Shown piece after piece: positions 8,485 through 16,699 of a stretch of 64,000 bases of DNA; the first letter of the stretch is position 1, and every line of letters starts with the position of its first letter. The translations under genes were made by a program, and so were the position numbers. The stretch lies in NCBI RefSeq assembly GCF_030159055.1, contig NZ_BQXQ01000023.1, forward strand, positions 19,538 to 83,537. The letters are read 5' to 3'. This stretch comes from Acidovorax sp. SUPP3334 (GTDB taxonomy: Bacteria; Pseudomonadota; Gammaproteobacteria; Burkholderiales; Burkholderiaceae_C). A model generated the notes under the pieces. It was not told the DNA's origin, searched no databases, and saw only the letters and a list, made by a program, of their open reading frames with translations.

Positions 8485-8715
8485 ATGTCCACCCCCACCA
8501 TCGAGCAATTCATCGAAAACTTCCTGGTCGCGGTCGACTTCCAGGACCCCGTGGAGGTCACGCCAGAAACGCCGCTTCTCAGCCTTCCGGAGTGGGACTC
8601 GCTTGCCGCTCTCGGCGTGATCGTGATGTTCGACGTGGATTACGGCAAAACAATCGTAGGGGACGATCTGAAGAACTGCGCCACAATCACCGATCTGTAC
8701 AAACTCTTGGGTTAG
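8485..8715 (+). CDS. Acyl carrier protein-like protein
   Basis: 76-residue acidic helical protein with the phosphopantetheine attachment motif E-W-D-S39-L (LPEWDSLAALGVIVMFD). Dedicated ACPs of this kind carry short acyl chains for secondary or glycan modification rather than bulk lipid synthesis. It is the first gene of an 11-gene co-directional cluster and is followed after 4 bp by a KAS III-like gene, its likely partner. Start at 8485 follows a GGAGCC. The family is divergent from the housekeeping AcpP (no DSLDxVE core), which supports a dedicated role. Confidence 0.88.
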   Translation: MSTPTIEQFIENFLVAVDFQDPVEVTPETPLLSLPEWDSLAALGVIVMFDVDYGKTIVGDDLKNCATITDLYKLLG

Positions 8716-8719
8716 CACC

Positions 8720-9757
8720 ATGGGGCTGTCCACGTTAAGCAATGTTCGGTTCGCAGGCATGGCCAGCTGCGTTCCCAAGCGCATCCTGCACAACATCGAT
8801 GATGCAGCCCCAAAAATTCGTTCGGAGCGAGAGCGCCTGGTGCGCAACATCGGCATCCAGCAGCGCCGCATCTGCCAGGAATGGCAAACTTTTTCGGACC
8901 TCGCCTTCGACGCGACTGGCGTACTGCTCGATTCTCTGAACTGGCAGCGCGAAGAAATCGACGCATTGATCGTCGTGACTCAATCGCCTGACTATCTGAT
9001 CCCGGCCACTGCCATCATCCTGCAAGATCGCCTGAAGCTTTCGCAGGCGACCATCGCATTCGATGTGAACCTGGGCTGTTCCGGCTATCCGTTCGGCCTG
9101 CATATCCTGGGAAGCATGATTGCCTCCGGCGCGGTCAAGAAAGGGCTGGTGCTGGTGGGTGATCGCTGCGCCACCTTGAACGACCCCTTGTTTTCCGACG
9201 CCGGCACGGCAACCGCCCTTGAGTTCGACCCAAGTGCACCACCAATGCACTTTGATCTCAACAGCGACGGCAGTGGCTATAAGGCCATCATGTTGCCGGT
9301 GGGTGGCCATCGCGAGCCCTTCGGTCCCCAGCACAGCATTCCGAAGCGTGACGATGATGGCACGCTGCATTGGCCTGCAGAATTGATTCTCGACGGCCCC
9401 GCAGTGCTGAGTTTTTCGACGCAGCAGGTGCCGCCTTCCGTACGACGTGCGATGGAATACGCGAAGGTCACCTCGGAAGATGTCGACTTCTTCATCTTCC
9501 ACCAAGCCAACCGGATGATCAACGAAACCATCCGCAAGAAGCTGGCACTTCCGGCTGAGAAGGTGCCCTCCACCTTGGCGGATTTTGGCAACACCAGCGG
9601 CGCGTCGCTGCCGGTGACCATGACGGCCCGCATTGCTGAGACGTTGGCTTATGGCAGCCACAAGCTCTTGCTGGGCGGCTTTGGAATCGGCCTGTCCTGG
9701 GGGACATGCATTCTTGACATCGAAAACGCGGTATTTCCACCGCTTTTGATCTCGTGA
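8720..9757 (+). CDS. 3-oxoacyl-ACP synthase III-like protein (FabH family)
   Basis: 345-residue thiolase-fold condensing enzyme. The catalytic triad is visible: Cys120 in NLGCSGYPFGL, His261 in FIFHQAN and Asn291 in FGNTSGASLP. KAS III enzymes condense an acyl-CoA primer with malonyl-ACP. Next to a dedicated ACP and two SDR reductases it probably builds a short 3-oxoacyl or 3-hydroxyacyl group. In Pseudomonas flagellin-modification loci (from memory, the P. aeruginosa a-type island and the P. syringae viosamine locus) similar ACP/KAS III/SDR sets make hydroxyacyl substituents of an amino sugar. The stop overlaps the next start (GTGA). Confidence 0.9.
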   Translation: MGLSTLSNVRFAGMASCVPKRILHNIDDAAPKIRSERERLVRNIGIQQRRICQEWQTFSDLAFDATGVLLDSLNWQREEIDALIVVTQSPDYLIPATAIILQDRLKLSQATIAFDVNLGCSGYPFGLHILGSMIASGAVKKGLVLVGDRCATLNDPLFSDAGTATALEFDPSAPPMHFDLNSDGSGYKAIMLPVGGHREPFGPQHSIPKRDDDGTLHWPAELILDGPAVLSFSTQQVPPSVRRAMEYAKVTSEDVDFFIFHQANRMINETIRKKLALPAEKVPSTLADFGNTSGASLPVTMTARIAETLAYGSHKLLLGGFGIGLSWGTCILDIENAVFPPLLIS

Positions 9758-10512
9758 TTAACGCGCCCACGGCCTATTTCAGTCTGCATGGCCGCCGGAT
9801 TCTGGTGACGGGGGCTTCTTCCGGAATTGGTGCAGCGGTGGCCAAGCTCTGCTCAGAACTCGGCGCTGAGTTGTGCCTGAGCGGGCGGGATACTGAACGA
9901 CTGGAGATGACTCACGCCGGTTTGGCAGGCTCGGGGCACACCGTGGTCGCGGGCGACATTACCGACCTGGCCACTCTCGATGCGCTGGTGCAGTCGGCCC
10001 CGCATTTCGATGGTCTGGTCTCGTGCGCCGGCGTAGCCACACTGGTACCGATGCGCATGGCCAGTGAAAAATATCTGCAGCAAATGCTGGCGGTCAACTA
10101 TCTGGCGCCGATCGGGCTCGCCCAGCGTTTGCTGCACAAGCGCAAATTGCGCGAAGGAGCTTCGTTGGTTTTCATCAGCGCCCTGTCGGCTCGGGCTGCG
10201 CCACAGGCCGCTGGTGCTTACGCGGCCTCAAAGGCAGCGCTTGAAGCGGCATCCCGTACTTTGGGGCTTGAGCACGCGAAGCAACGCATCCGCGCCAACT
10301 GCATTGCCCCCGGTTACGTCGATACCCCCATGCTCCATCGCCTGGGAAGCACCACCGACATGAGCGAAAAAATTGCGCTAACCCCCCTCGGCACAGTGAC
10401 CCCAGATGATGTAGCCCCCGCCGCGGCTTGGCTGCTCTCTCCTGCCAGCCGCTGGATCACGCGAACCACATTGACCCTTGATGGTGGCATCTCCCTGCCG
10501 ATCCGGCTATGA
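9754..10512 (+). CDS. Short-chain dehydrogenase/reductase 1 (3-oxoacyl-ACP reductase-like)
   Basis: 252-residue classical SDR. The nucleotide-binding motif TGASSGIG is at residues 19-26 and the catalytic Y156-A-A-S-K160. The C-terminal end (TLDGGISLPI) fits the FabG-like subgroup, so reduction of a 3-oxoacyl-ACP or oxidation/reduction of a sugar intermediate are the two reasonable roles. It starts with GTG at 9754 overlapping the KAS III stop by 4 nt (GTGA), and its own stop overlaps the next ATG (ATGA), so it is translationally coupled on both sides. Two consecutive SDRs suggest two separate redox steps. Confidence 0.88.
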   Translation: MINAPTAYFSLHGRRILVTGASSGIGAAVAKLCSELGAELCLSGRDTERLEMTHAGLAGSGHTVVAGDITDLATLDALVQSAPHFDGLVSCAGVATLVPMRMASEKYLQQMLAVNYLAPIGLAQRLLHKRKLREGASLVFISALSARAAPQAAGAYAASKAALEAASRTLGLEHAKQRIRANCIAPGYVDTPMLHRLGSTTDMSEKIALTPLGTVTPDDVAPAAAWLLSPASRWITRTTLTLDGGISLPIRL

Positions 10513-11279
10513 ATACTGTCGTCACCCTTGACGCTGCACTCTCTGCAGCCAAGCGCATCTTCGGCTTGGAAGGGAAAACAGTGCTGGTGACTGGCGCCTC
10601 CAAAGGCATTGGTCAGGAAGTCGCCAAGCAGTGCGCGGCCGCCGGCGCCCAAATGGTAATTGCCGGGCGAGATGCTGAGCGCCTTGAAGAAACGCTTGCC
10701 AGCTTGGAAGGCACTGGTCACCGGGCATTGGTTGCCGATCTCACGGATGTGGCTGCTCGCAAGCAGTTTGCCGCGGACTGTGGCCTGCTTGATGGCGTCG
10801 TCCATAGCGCCGGCATCCGCGGCCTTGCCCCCATGAAAATGGTGAGCGATGCTTTTTTAACCCAGGTCATGGAGACGAATTACGTCGCACCGATGATGCT
10901 GACGCGGCACCTGCTGGCCAAAGGACAGATTCGTGCCGGAGGGTCACTGGTATTTCTCTCTTCCATTGCCGCGCTGACAGGCACCGTCGGCGTCGGCCCT
11001 TATGCGGGCTCCAAGGCTGCGCTGGTGGGTACGCTGCGCCCATTGGCGTTGGAGCTGGCCAAACGGGGAATTCGGGCCAATGCTCTTTGCCCAGGCTTGG
11101 TTGAAACCACGCTGATCACCGAGGACAAAGATTGGTTCGAGGAAAGTCGCAAACGCTACCCGCTGGGAATCGGTCTGCCTGCCGATGTGGCTCAAGCTTG
11201 CTTGTATTTCCTGAGTGGAGCCAGCACCAAGGTCACTGGTGCCGTTTTCAGCATGGATGGGGGTGTGGAGTTTGTATGA
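10509..11279 (+). CDS. Short-chain dehydrogenase/reductase 2 (3-oxoacyl-ACP reductase-like)
   Basis: 256-residue classical SDR, paralogous to the preceding gene. The TGASKGIG motif is at residues 28-35 and the catalytic Y165-A-G-S-K169. It ends with SMDGGVEFV, typical of FabG-like SDRs. It is coupled by ATGA overlaps to both neighbours. Likely acts in the same acyl pathway as the ACP and KAS III genes. Whether it reduces the 3-oxo group, or works on the sugar, cannot be told from sequence. Relative to its neighbour the residues around the substrate loop differ, so the two are unlikely to be redundant. Confidence 0.88.
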   Translation: MNTVVTLDAALSAAKRIFGLEGKTVLVTGASKGIGQEVAKQCAAAGAQMVIAGRDAERLEETLASLEGTGHRALVADLTDVAARKQFAADCGLLDGVVHSAGIRGLAPMKMVSDAFLTQVMETNYVAPMMLTRHLLAKGQIRAGGSLVFLSSIAALTGTVGVGPYAGSKAALVGTLRPLALELAKRGIRANALCPGLVETTLITEDKDWFEESRKRYPLGIGLPADVAQACLYFLSGASTKVTGAVFSMDGGVEFV

Positions 11280-11929
11280 CCACGGAAAAAAAAACCGTCC
11301 CCAACCGGGTACTGATCGTTGGCGCAGGCGGCTTTGCCCGTGCAACCGCCAGCTTGGCGCGCTCCGACCTGGCCTTCGGCACGGCTTGGGACGTAAAAGG
11401 GTTTCTAGATAATCGAACGGGCCTTCACAATCCTAGTGACCTGCCTATCGTTGGCGACCCTCTGACGTACCAAGTGCAAGAGGGAGACATCTTCGTTTGC
11501 GCATTGGGCGGCCCGGCCGCCAAACGGCAGTACAGCGCCAACCTGCGAAAGCAGGGCGCCAATTTCATCATTCTGCGGCCCGACCTGACAACGGGTGAAC
11601 GGGTACAGCTTTCACCAGGTGGACTTTTCGAGCGCAAGGTATCGTTAGGCCCCGACGTTCAGGTCGGTGAACTCGTTACTATTTTGTCCACCACCATCGT
11701 TGGTTACGACGTGACGATCGGCGACTACTGCCAGATTGCCAGCTTCGTCTTCATCGGCGGTGGTGCACGGATCGGAAACGATGTCGTGATCCATCCCCAT
11801 GCCACCATCCTTCCAGGCATCACCATCGGTGATGGGGCCATCGTCGGTGCAGGCAGCGTCGTCATCCGCGATGTTGCGCCAGGGACTACCGTGATGGGCA
11901 ATCCGGCCAAACCGTTTTCCTTTCGTTAG
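11276..11929 (+). CDS. NeuD/PglD-family sugar O/N-acyltransferase
   Basis: 217-residue left-handed beta-helix acyltransferase with the NeuD/PglD N-terminal nucleotide-sugar-binding domain (VLIVGAGGFARA, then VKGFLDN). Hexapeptide repeats follow (VSLGPDVQVGELVTI, IGDGAIVGAGSVV) and the family ending GTTVMGNPAK. Such enzymes transfer acetyl or longer acyl groups to amino or hydroxyl groups of bacterial sugars. It is the natural acceptor of the acyl-ACP made by the upstream genes. ATG 11276 overlaps the SDR2 stop (ATGA). Two shorter NeuD-like paralogs follow at 13064 and 14869, each paired with a Rieske oxygenase. Confidence 0.9.
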   Translation: MTTEKKTVPNRVLIVGAGGFARATASLARSDLAFGTAWDVKGFLDNRTGLHNPSDLPIVGDPLTYQVQEGDIFVCALGGPAAKRQYSANLRKQGANFIILRPDLTTGERVQLSPGGLFERKVSLGPDVQVGELVTILSTTIVGYDVTIGDYCQIASFVFIGGGARIGNDVVIHPHATILPGITIGDGAIVGAGSVVIRDVAPGTTVMGNPAKPFSFR

Positions 11930-11933
11930 CGCC

Positions 11934-13067
11934 ATGCTGTCGCGGCTCTCTCCAGCGCACTACCTGGATCAGGATATCTTCGCGCGCGAGCAGACCCACG
12001 TCTTTCGCAAGCTCTGGCTGTTCGCAGCCTTCCGCACGGCGCTGGCAGAACCCGACGCATTCGCCACCCGCGAACTGGGAGGCCTGCCGGTGCTGCTGCA
12101 GAACTGCGGTGGCGAGATCCGGGCCTTCGAAAACCTATGCCCGCATCGCCAGATGCCCTTGCAAAAGGACGCATTCGGCCAAGCGCGCATGGCCTGCCCC
12201 TACCACGGATGGGTCTTTGATCCCGAGGGCAAGGTTAAGACGATTCCGCATGAACAGCGCCTTTACGCCTATTCCCCAGCAGAGCGTAAAGACCTCTGCT
12301 TGAAGCGATACGCTGTGCGGGAAGTCGGCAACCTGGTTTTTGTGAACCTTGATTCCGAACCGCTCCCCTTTGACGAGCAGTTCAACCCTGAATTACAGCG
12401 GGCACTGGCGGACATCACCAGCCACTTCGGTGCGCAGGCAGTGCATGCCGATCTGCCGGCACGCTACAACTGGAAGCTCAACTATGAGAACGTGCTCGAT
12501 TACAACCACGTTCCGTATATTCATCCAAAGACCTTTCAGCCGCTGTTGCGAGAAGGCATTTCTGATACCCGCCAGGACGTGAGCCCAGCCAGTGATCCCC
12601 TGGCGTCAGGCGGCGCCCATCCATCGACCAGCAGCTTGGCAGCACAAAGTTTTTGGACTCGATCGCCCATTCGCATCGATTCGTGGCCCTGGCATGGCGC
12701 AGTGCGACGCTATGGCGACGGTGACTTCTACTACAACTTTTTCCTGTACCCGAACGTCAACTTCATTTCGCTTGGAGGTTTGACCTTCTTGCTGCAGCAG
12801 TTCCACCCCTTGGCCCCTGATAGCACAGAGGTCCGTTTTACCTTGTGCGCAGCCAAGGAAACACGCCGGCTACCCGCCCTGCCTGCAATCCTGTGGGGCC
12901 ATCTCAAAAGCGAAGTGGCGGTATTGCATGAGGATCTGGGTCATCTTGAGGCGCTGCAATCGCATCTGCATGCCGGCGCACCGCGTGCGAAGCATGGTAT
13001 TTACGAAGCCAGGCTGACAGCGGTGGCTGATACCTATTTGCGGCTGATGGAAGGCAACGCTTCATGA
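11934..13067 (+). CDS. Rieske-type non-heme iron oxygenase, large subunit 1
   Basis: 377-residue aromatic-ring-hydroxylase-type alpha subunit. Rieske cluster ligands are C69/H71 (CPHR) and C88/H91 (CPYHGW). Mononuclear iron ligands H192 and H197 lie in NYENVLDYNHVPYIH, with the bridging D189. The family hydroxylates or demethylates diverse substrates with electrons from a separate reductase; no reductase or ferredoxin is encoded in this window. Within a glycan cluster a sugar or acyl-chain hydroxylation is plausible but unproven. It is coupled to the following acyltransferase by an ATGA overlap. Confidence 0.9.
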   Translation: MLSRLSPAHYLDQDIFAREQTHVFRKLWLFAAFRTALAEPDAFATRELGGLPVLLQNCGGEIRAFENLCPHRQMPLQKDAFGQARMACPYHGWVFDPEGKVKTIPHEQRLYAYSPAERKDLCLKRYAVREVGNLVFVNLDSEPLPFDEQFNPELQRALADITSHFGAQAVHADLPARYNWKLNYENVLDYNHVPYIHPKTFQPLLREGISDTRQDVSPASDPLASGGAHPSTSSLAAQSFWTRSPIRIDSWPWHGAVRRYGDGDFYYNFFLYPNVNFISLGGLTFLLQQFHPLAPDSTEVRFTLCAAKETRRLPALPAILWGHLKSEVAVLHEDLGHLEALQSHLHAGAPRAKHGIYEARLTAVADTYLRLMEGNAS

Positions 13068-13723
13068 ACTTCGGCGAAAGTTTCTGCCTGATCGGCGTGG
13101 GCGACGTGCTCCAGACGATTGCCAGCGACCCAGCAGGTTATGGACTGCCGCAGGGCTGGCAATTGCGCGCGGCCAGCAGCGTGGCGGCGCTGTCAGCTTC
13201 GGCGAGCGAATTGCTCGAGGGGTTGGATCCTGCAGCCACGACGCTCTTTGTGGCGGTGGACCACAATGCACTTAACCACGCCCGGCTTGAACTCTATGGA
13301 GCAGCACGTCTGCGCGGATTGCGCATGGCCACATTGGTACATGCAAGGGCCATCGTTGCACCGGACGCCCGAGTGGCTGACAACGTTTGGATTGGTGCAG
13401 GTACGCTGATCGGCAGAGCGGCGAGTATCTCCAGCGACGTGCTGATTCATCCTGGTACACGCATCGATGCCGGTGCCAAGATCGGGATGCACAGTTGGAT
13501 AGGGCCGGGCGCATCAGTTGGGACAGACACCGAGATCGGAGCGCACAGCGTGATCGGAGCAGACCAGCGTTTGCGAGCGGGTCTGCACATCGGCCGCCAC
13601 TGCGTGATAGATGGGACGGATACGCCATCCGAACACTTGGCGTCTGGCAGTTTCATTGCCCCGCACTTTGCGCGCCCGGCACGGATGATTGGTGCCGGGT
13701 ACAGTTTCGAAAAAAGGCGCTAA
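13064..13723 (+). CDS. NeuD-like hexapeptide acyltransferase 2
   Basis: 219-residue protein with a degenerate PglD/NeuD N-terminal domain (SFCLIGVGDVLQTI) and a beta-helix of hexapeptide repeats (WIGAGTLIGRAASISSDVLIHPG, IGPGASVGTDTEIG). It lacks the GNPAK-type ending of typical NeuD and instead ends in a basic tail (GAGYSFEKRR). It is coupled by a 4-nt overlap to the preceding Rieske oxygenase. Probably modifies the same sugar after or before hydroxylation; acyl donor and acceptor are unknown. Confidence 0.8.
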   Translation: MNFGESFCLIGVGDVLQTIASDPAGYGLPQGWQLRAASSVAALSASASELLEGLDPAATTLFVAVDHNALNHARLELYGAARLRGLRMATLVHARAIVAPDARVADNVWIGAGTLIGRAASISSDVLIHPGTRIDAGAKIGMHSWIGPGASVGTDTEIGAHSVIGADQRLRAGLHIGRHCVIDGTDTPSEHLASGSFIAPHFARPARMIGAGYSFEKRR

Positions 13724-13727
13724 CAGC

Positions 13728-14879
13728 ATGCGCTCGACCATTCCTGCAGAAGCCTATATCGACGAAACCTGGTTCGCACGGGAGCAGCAATTGCTCATGC
13801 GCCCGCTTTGGCAATTCGTGGCGCCGCGCATGCTGCTTGCAAAACACAATGCCTTCGTTACCCGAAACATCTGCGGCATTGAGGTTGTAGTGCAGAATTT
13901 CCAGGGGGAATTGAAGGCGTTCGAAAACATATGCCTTCACCGGCAAAACCCGTTGCAGCAGCAGCCCCAGGGTATCCGGCCTCTCGTGTGCAGCTACCAC
14001 GGCTGGGGTTACGACTCGGAGGGGCGGGTGGAAAACATTCCTTTTCAAGACACAGCATATCGGCTGCCGTCTCAAGAACGGGAATGTCTGAAGCTGCGGC
14101 GCTTTCCATTGGAGTGCATTGGCAACTTAGTGTTTGTGAACGTTGCTCCCAACTCCCTGAAACTGGATGAGCAGTTTTCAATGGAGGCGTTGTCATCTCT
14201 GCGTTCAGCTTCAGAGCATTTTGATAGCGAAGTGTTAATCGCCATCCTTCCCACAAAACTGAACTGGAAGCTAGCTTACGAAAATCTTCGCGATAGCCTC
14301 CATCCACGTTACCTGCATCAGCAGAGCGTATATCAGCAAGTGAAATTCCAGGTACAAATGGATGAGGAAGCAGTGAAATCTGCCAAGCACTATCACGCTA
14401 ACGGCAGCGCAGAGCATGAAATGCATCTCGTCCATCTCCGCGAATTCAGCAATGGGGGACTTAACGAACCGCTTGTTCAGATGCCGCGCTACGCCTGGCA
14501 TGACAATGTTGAGCGCTACGGCTCAGACGACTGGTATCTCAACTGGCTAGTCTTCCCGAATCTGCACATTGCCTCTGGATCAGGTGGCTATTCCTTCATC
14601 ATTGAGCATCATCAGCCGGTTTCTGCAGCACGCACCGACTTGATTATTTATTACATTACTGCCAGAAAGACGCGCCGCTATCCAACCTCTGCAGCAGTCC
14701 TGCTTGCCCATTTGGAAGGTGCAGAAAAGGTGCTACGAGAAGATATATCGGTCATGGAGAGGGTTCAGGCAGCTCTTAAACCCGGTGCCCCAAGAGCCAC
14801 CCTGGGCGATTTCGAGTTCGGAAATATGGCCGTAGAACGCTGGTACATGGATGTGATGGAGGGACGGCATGCCTTCTAA
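13728..14879 (+). CDS. Rieske-type non-heme iron oxygenase, large subunit 2
   Basis: 383-residue paralog of the oxygenase at 11934. All readable ligands fall at identical residue numbers: C69/H71 (CLHR), C88/H91 (CSYHGW), D189, H192 and H197 (NLRDSLHPRYLH). This argues for duplication followed by divergence rather than independent recruitment. ATG at 13728 is taken; an in-frame upstream ATG (13689) would add 13 residues inside the previous gene. Its 3' end overlaps the next gene by 11 nt. Base composition becomes markedly more AT-rich within this gene, about 14100 onward. Confidence 0.9.
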   Translation: MRSTIPAEAYIDETWFAREQQLLMRPLWQFVAPRMLLAKHNAFVTRNICGIEVVVQNFQGELKAFENICLHRQNPLQQQPQGIRPLVCSYHGWGYDSEGRVENIPFQDTAYRLPSQERECLKLRRFPLECIGNLVFVNVAPNSLKLDEQFSMEALSSLRSASEHFDSEVLIAILPTKLNWKLAYENLRDSLHPRYLHQQSVYQQVKFQVQMDEEAVKSAKHYHANGSAEHEMHLVHLREFSNGGLNEPLVQMPRYAWHDNVERYGSDDWYLNWLVFPNLHIASGSGGYSFIIEHHQPVSAARTDLIIYYITARKTRRYPTSAAVLLAHLEGAEKVLREDISVMERVQAALKPGAPRATLGDFEFGNMAVERWYMDVMEGRHAF

Positions 14880-15501
14880 GTTTGTGATCGGTAGCGCGGC
14901 ATTGCTAAAAGCGGCGTTGGCCAGTTGGTCAGAGATCGCACCAAACGAGACTTTGTATCCCATCGATGTGGGACAAGACCGAGACTATCGGTTTGACTTG
15001 ACCGTCATTTCGAATGCTTCTCCGAGCGACGCCACGGCTTTCGTAATTTGGGGATCCCAATTTTTGAATTTCCGCCGTCTTGAATTAATGGGAGAACTCA
15101 AAAGCCGCGGTTTTCGCATGCCCCCTCTAATTTGCCGAGGCGCATTGATTGCACCTACATCAACCATTGGGGAAAACTGCGTCATCGGCGCAGGGACGAT
15201 AATTGGTGCAGGCTGCCGAGTGGGTTTCAATAGCGTGATCGGTGCAGGTTGTGTCTTAGGAGCAGAGGCTCAGATCGCTTCTTCCACTTGGATTGGAGAC
15301 GGTGTAATGATTGGTATGCAATCGCGTGTCGGAGCTAACGCCACATTGGGGGCTGGCGTGATCCTAAGCGATGGTGTTTCGATTGGAAAACAGTCGATTC
15401 TTGATTTACCCGGCAGACATTCAGAGTCCTTACCGGAAAAAACTTTTATTCTCTCCACGTTCCCATCCGCTGTTTCAATTACGGACAGTGGCCGCCCCTG
15501 A
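14869..15501 (+). CDS. NeuD-like hexapeptide acyltransferase 3
   Basis: 210-residue hexapeptide-repeat acyltransferase resembling the one at 13064. It has a short N-terminal alpha/beta region, then repeats such as IGENCVIGAGTIIGAGCRVG and IGAGCVLGAEAQIASSTWIGDG. It starts 11 nt inside the upstream Rieske gene, reproducing the Rieske/acyltransferase pairing seen just upstream. A+T-rich codon use matches the following FkbM genes and suggests a common, different origin from the flagellar genes. Confidence 0.82.
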   Translation: MPSKFVIGSAALLKAALASWSEIAPNETLYPIDVGQDRDYRFDLTVISNASPSDATAFVIWGSQFLNFRRLELMGELKSRGFRMPPLICRGALIAPTSTIGENCVIGAGTIIGAGCRVGFNSVIGAGCVLGAEAQIASSTWIGDGVMIGMQSRVGANATLGAGVILSDGVSIGKQSILDLPGRHSESLPEKTFILSTFPSAVSITDSGRP

Positions 15502-15523
15502 CTACTTTCTTAGAAAGTCCGCC

Positions 15524-16699
15524 ATGCATCAAGCGCTCTCGGAATCGCTCAGGCAGCAATTACTCGCCGTTGCCGCATCGGCAGAAGAACCCGCCATTGC
15601 TGACTTGGAGACACGGCCGATTTTCATCTTGTCACCTCTTTCGCTTCTTGGTTCTATCCATGGTTCTCAAATCGCAAAGGCTACCACCGGCTTGGTAGCA
15701 GTCGTTGACGACATATCCAGCGAAGCATTCATTCACGGCGTTTCACGCTGGAGCAGCATGGACTTTCTGCGGTACGCACCGCAGTACGCCAATGCGGTAG
15801 CTATCGACTTTTCAGAAAGCCCCGCTGACAGATCCCAAATGGCAGAGCTATGTCGACGTGCAGGCATTCAACGGGAGGACTGCGTGGTTGCACAAGCCCA
15901 GTTGGGTATGGTTTCCGTCTATGAGACAGTAACCGATTATCGCAAGAAGACTTTAGATCGTCTCGATGATTTTTTGCGCTTGGCCGAACGGTTTGCTGAT
16001 CATCATAGTCGTGCCACGTTATATGCCAATCTTCTTTTTCGCCTGACTTACGATCGCTCCCATATGCTTGAGACTTGGGCGAATCCTATTGAAGAGTATT
16101 TTTCCAGTTACGCAACGCCTTCCACCTTTCGGCTTGGCAGCAAGGAGCATTACTGCGATTGCGGTGCTTTTCAAGGTCCAATTGTGTCGAAGTTTTTAGG
16201 GGCAACTGGTTATCGCTACGCCACTATTACGGCATATGAGCCTGACAGAGCGAATTTCGAAGCCCTCGAACGCATCTCAGTGTTGCCGCTCACTAATTTC
16301 CGCCCTGTGAATAAAGCAGTCTCCAGTCGAAAACAAATGCTGCGTTTTATGGAAACGGGTACCGTTTCGAGTTATATCTCAGCAACCGGCACAGCCACGG
16401 TTCAAACAGTTAAGTTAGACGAGGAACTTGAAAAGCTTACTTTCTTAAAAATGGACGTTGAAGGTTTTGAATCCAAAACGCTCCAAGGGGCCGCGCGACT
16501 ATTGACGACCCAGCGTCCGAGGATTGCAGCTTGCGTATATCATTATGCGCATGATCTCTTAGACGTAGTCAATCAAATCGATAAAAGTGTGGAAGATTAT
16601 AATTTACGACTGCGCCAACACAACGGCAGCTACTACTACGATTTAGTTCTTTACGCATCTCCGGTAGACGGCGTTGAAGCGCCCGCGTGGGCTGCATGA
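15524..16699 (+). CDS. FkbM-family methyltransferase 1 with N-terminal extension
   Basis: 391 residues. The C-terminal part (about 195-380) is an FkbM-type SAM-dependent O-methyltransferase: YCDCGAFQGP (SAM motif I), TAYEPDRANFEAL, then the diagnostic KMDVEGFESKTLQGA and RPRIAACVYHYAHDLL. The N-terminal ~180 residues form an alpha/beta region (FILSPLSLLGS, LVAVVDDIS) not found in minimal FkbM proteins. FkbM enzymes O-methylate sugars or polyketides. ATG at 15524 is 22 nt after the preceding stop; the longer in-frame start at 15371 lies inside the preceding gene. Coupled to its paralog by ATGA. Confidence 0.87.
   Translation: MHQALSESLRQQLLAVAASAEEPAIADLETRPIFILSPLSLLGSIHGSQIAKATTGLVAVVDDISSEAFIHGVSRWSSMDFLRYAPQYANAVAIDFSESPADRSQMAELCRRAGIQREDCVVAQAQLGMVSVYETVTDYRKKTLDRLDDFLRLAERFADHHSRATLYANLLFRLTYDRSHMLETWANPIEEYFSSYATPSTFRLGSKEHYCDCGAFQGPIVSKFLGATGYRYATITAYEPDRANFEALERISVLPLTNFRPVNKAVSSRKQMLRFMETGTVSSYISATGTATVQTVKLDEELEKLTFLKMDVEGFESKTLQGAARLLTTQRPRIAACVYHYAHDLLDVVNQIDKSVEDYNLRLRQHNGSYYYDLVLYASPVDGVEAPAWAA

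Noticed and set aside
9754..11279. SDR pair as part of ordinary fatty-acid synthesis (fabG duplicates)
   Set aside because: No fabD, fabF or acpP context; the neighbours are a divergent ACP, sugar acyltransferases and Rieske oxygenases, so a dedicated pathway is more likely.
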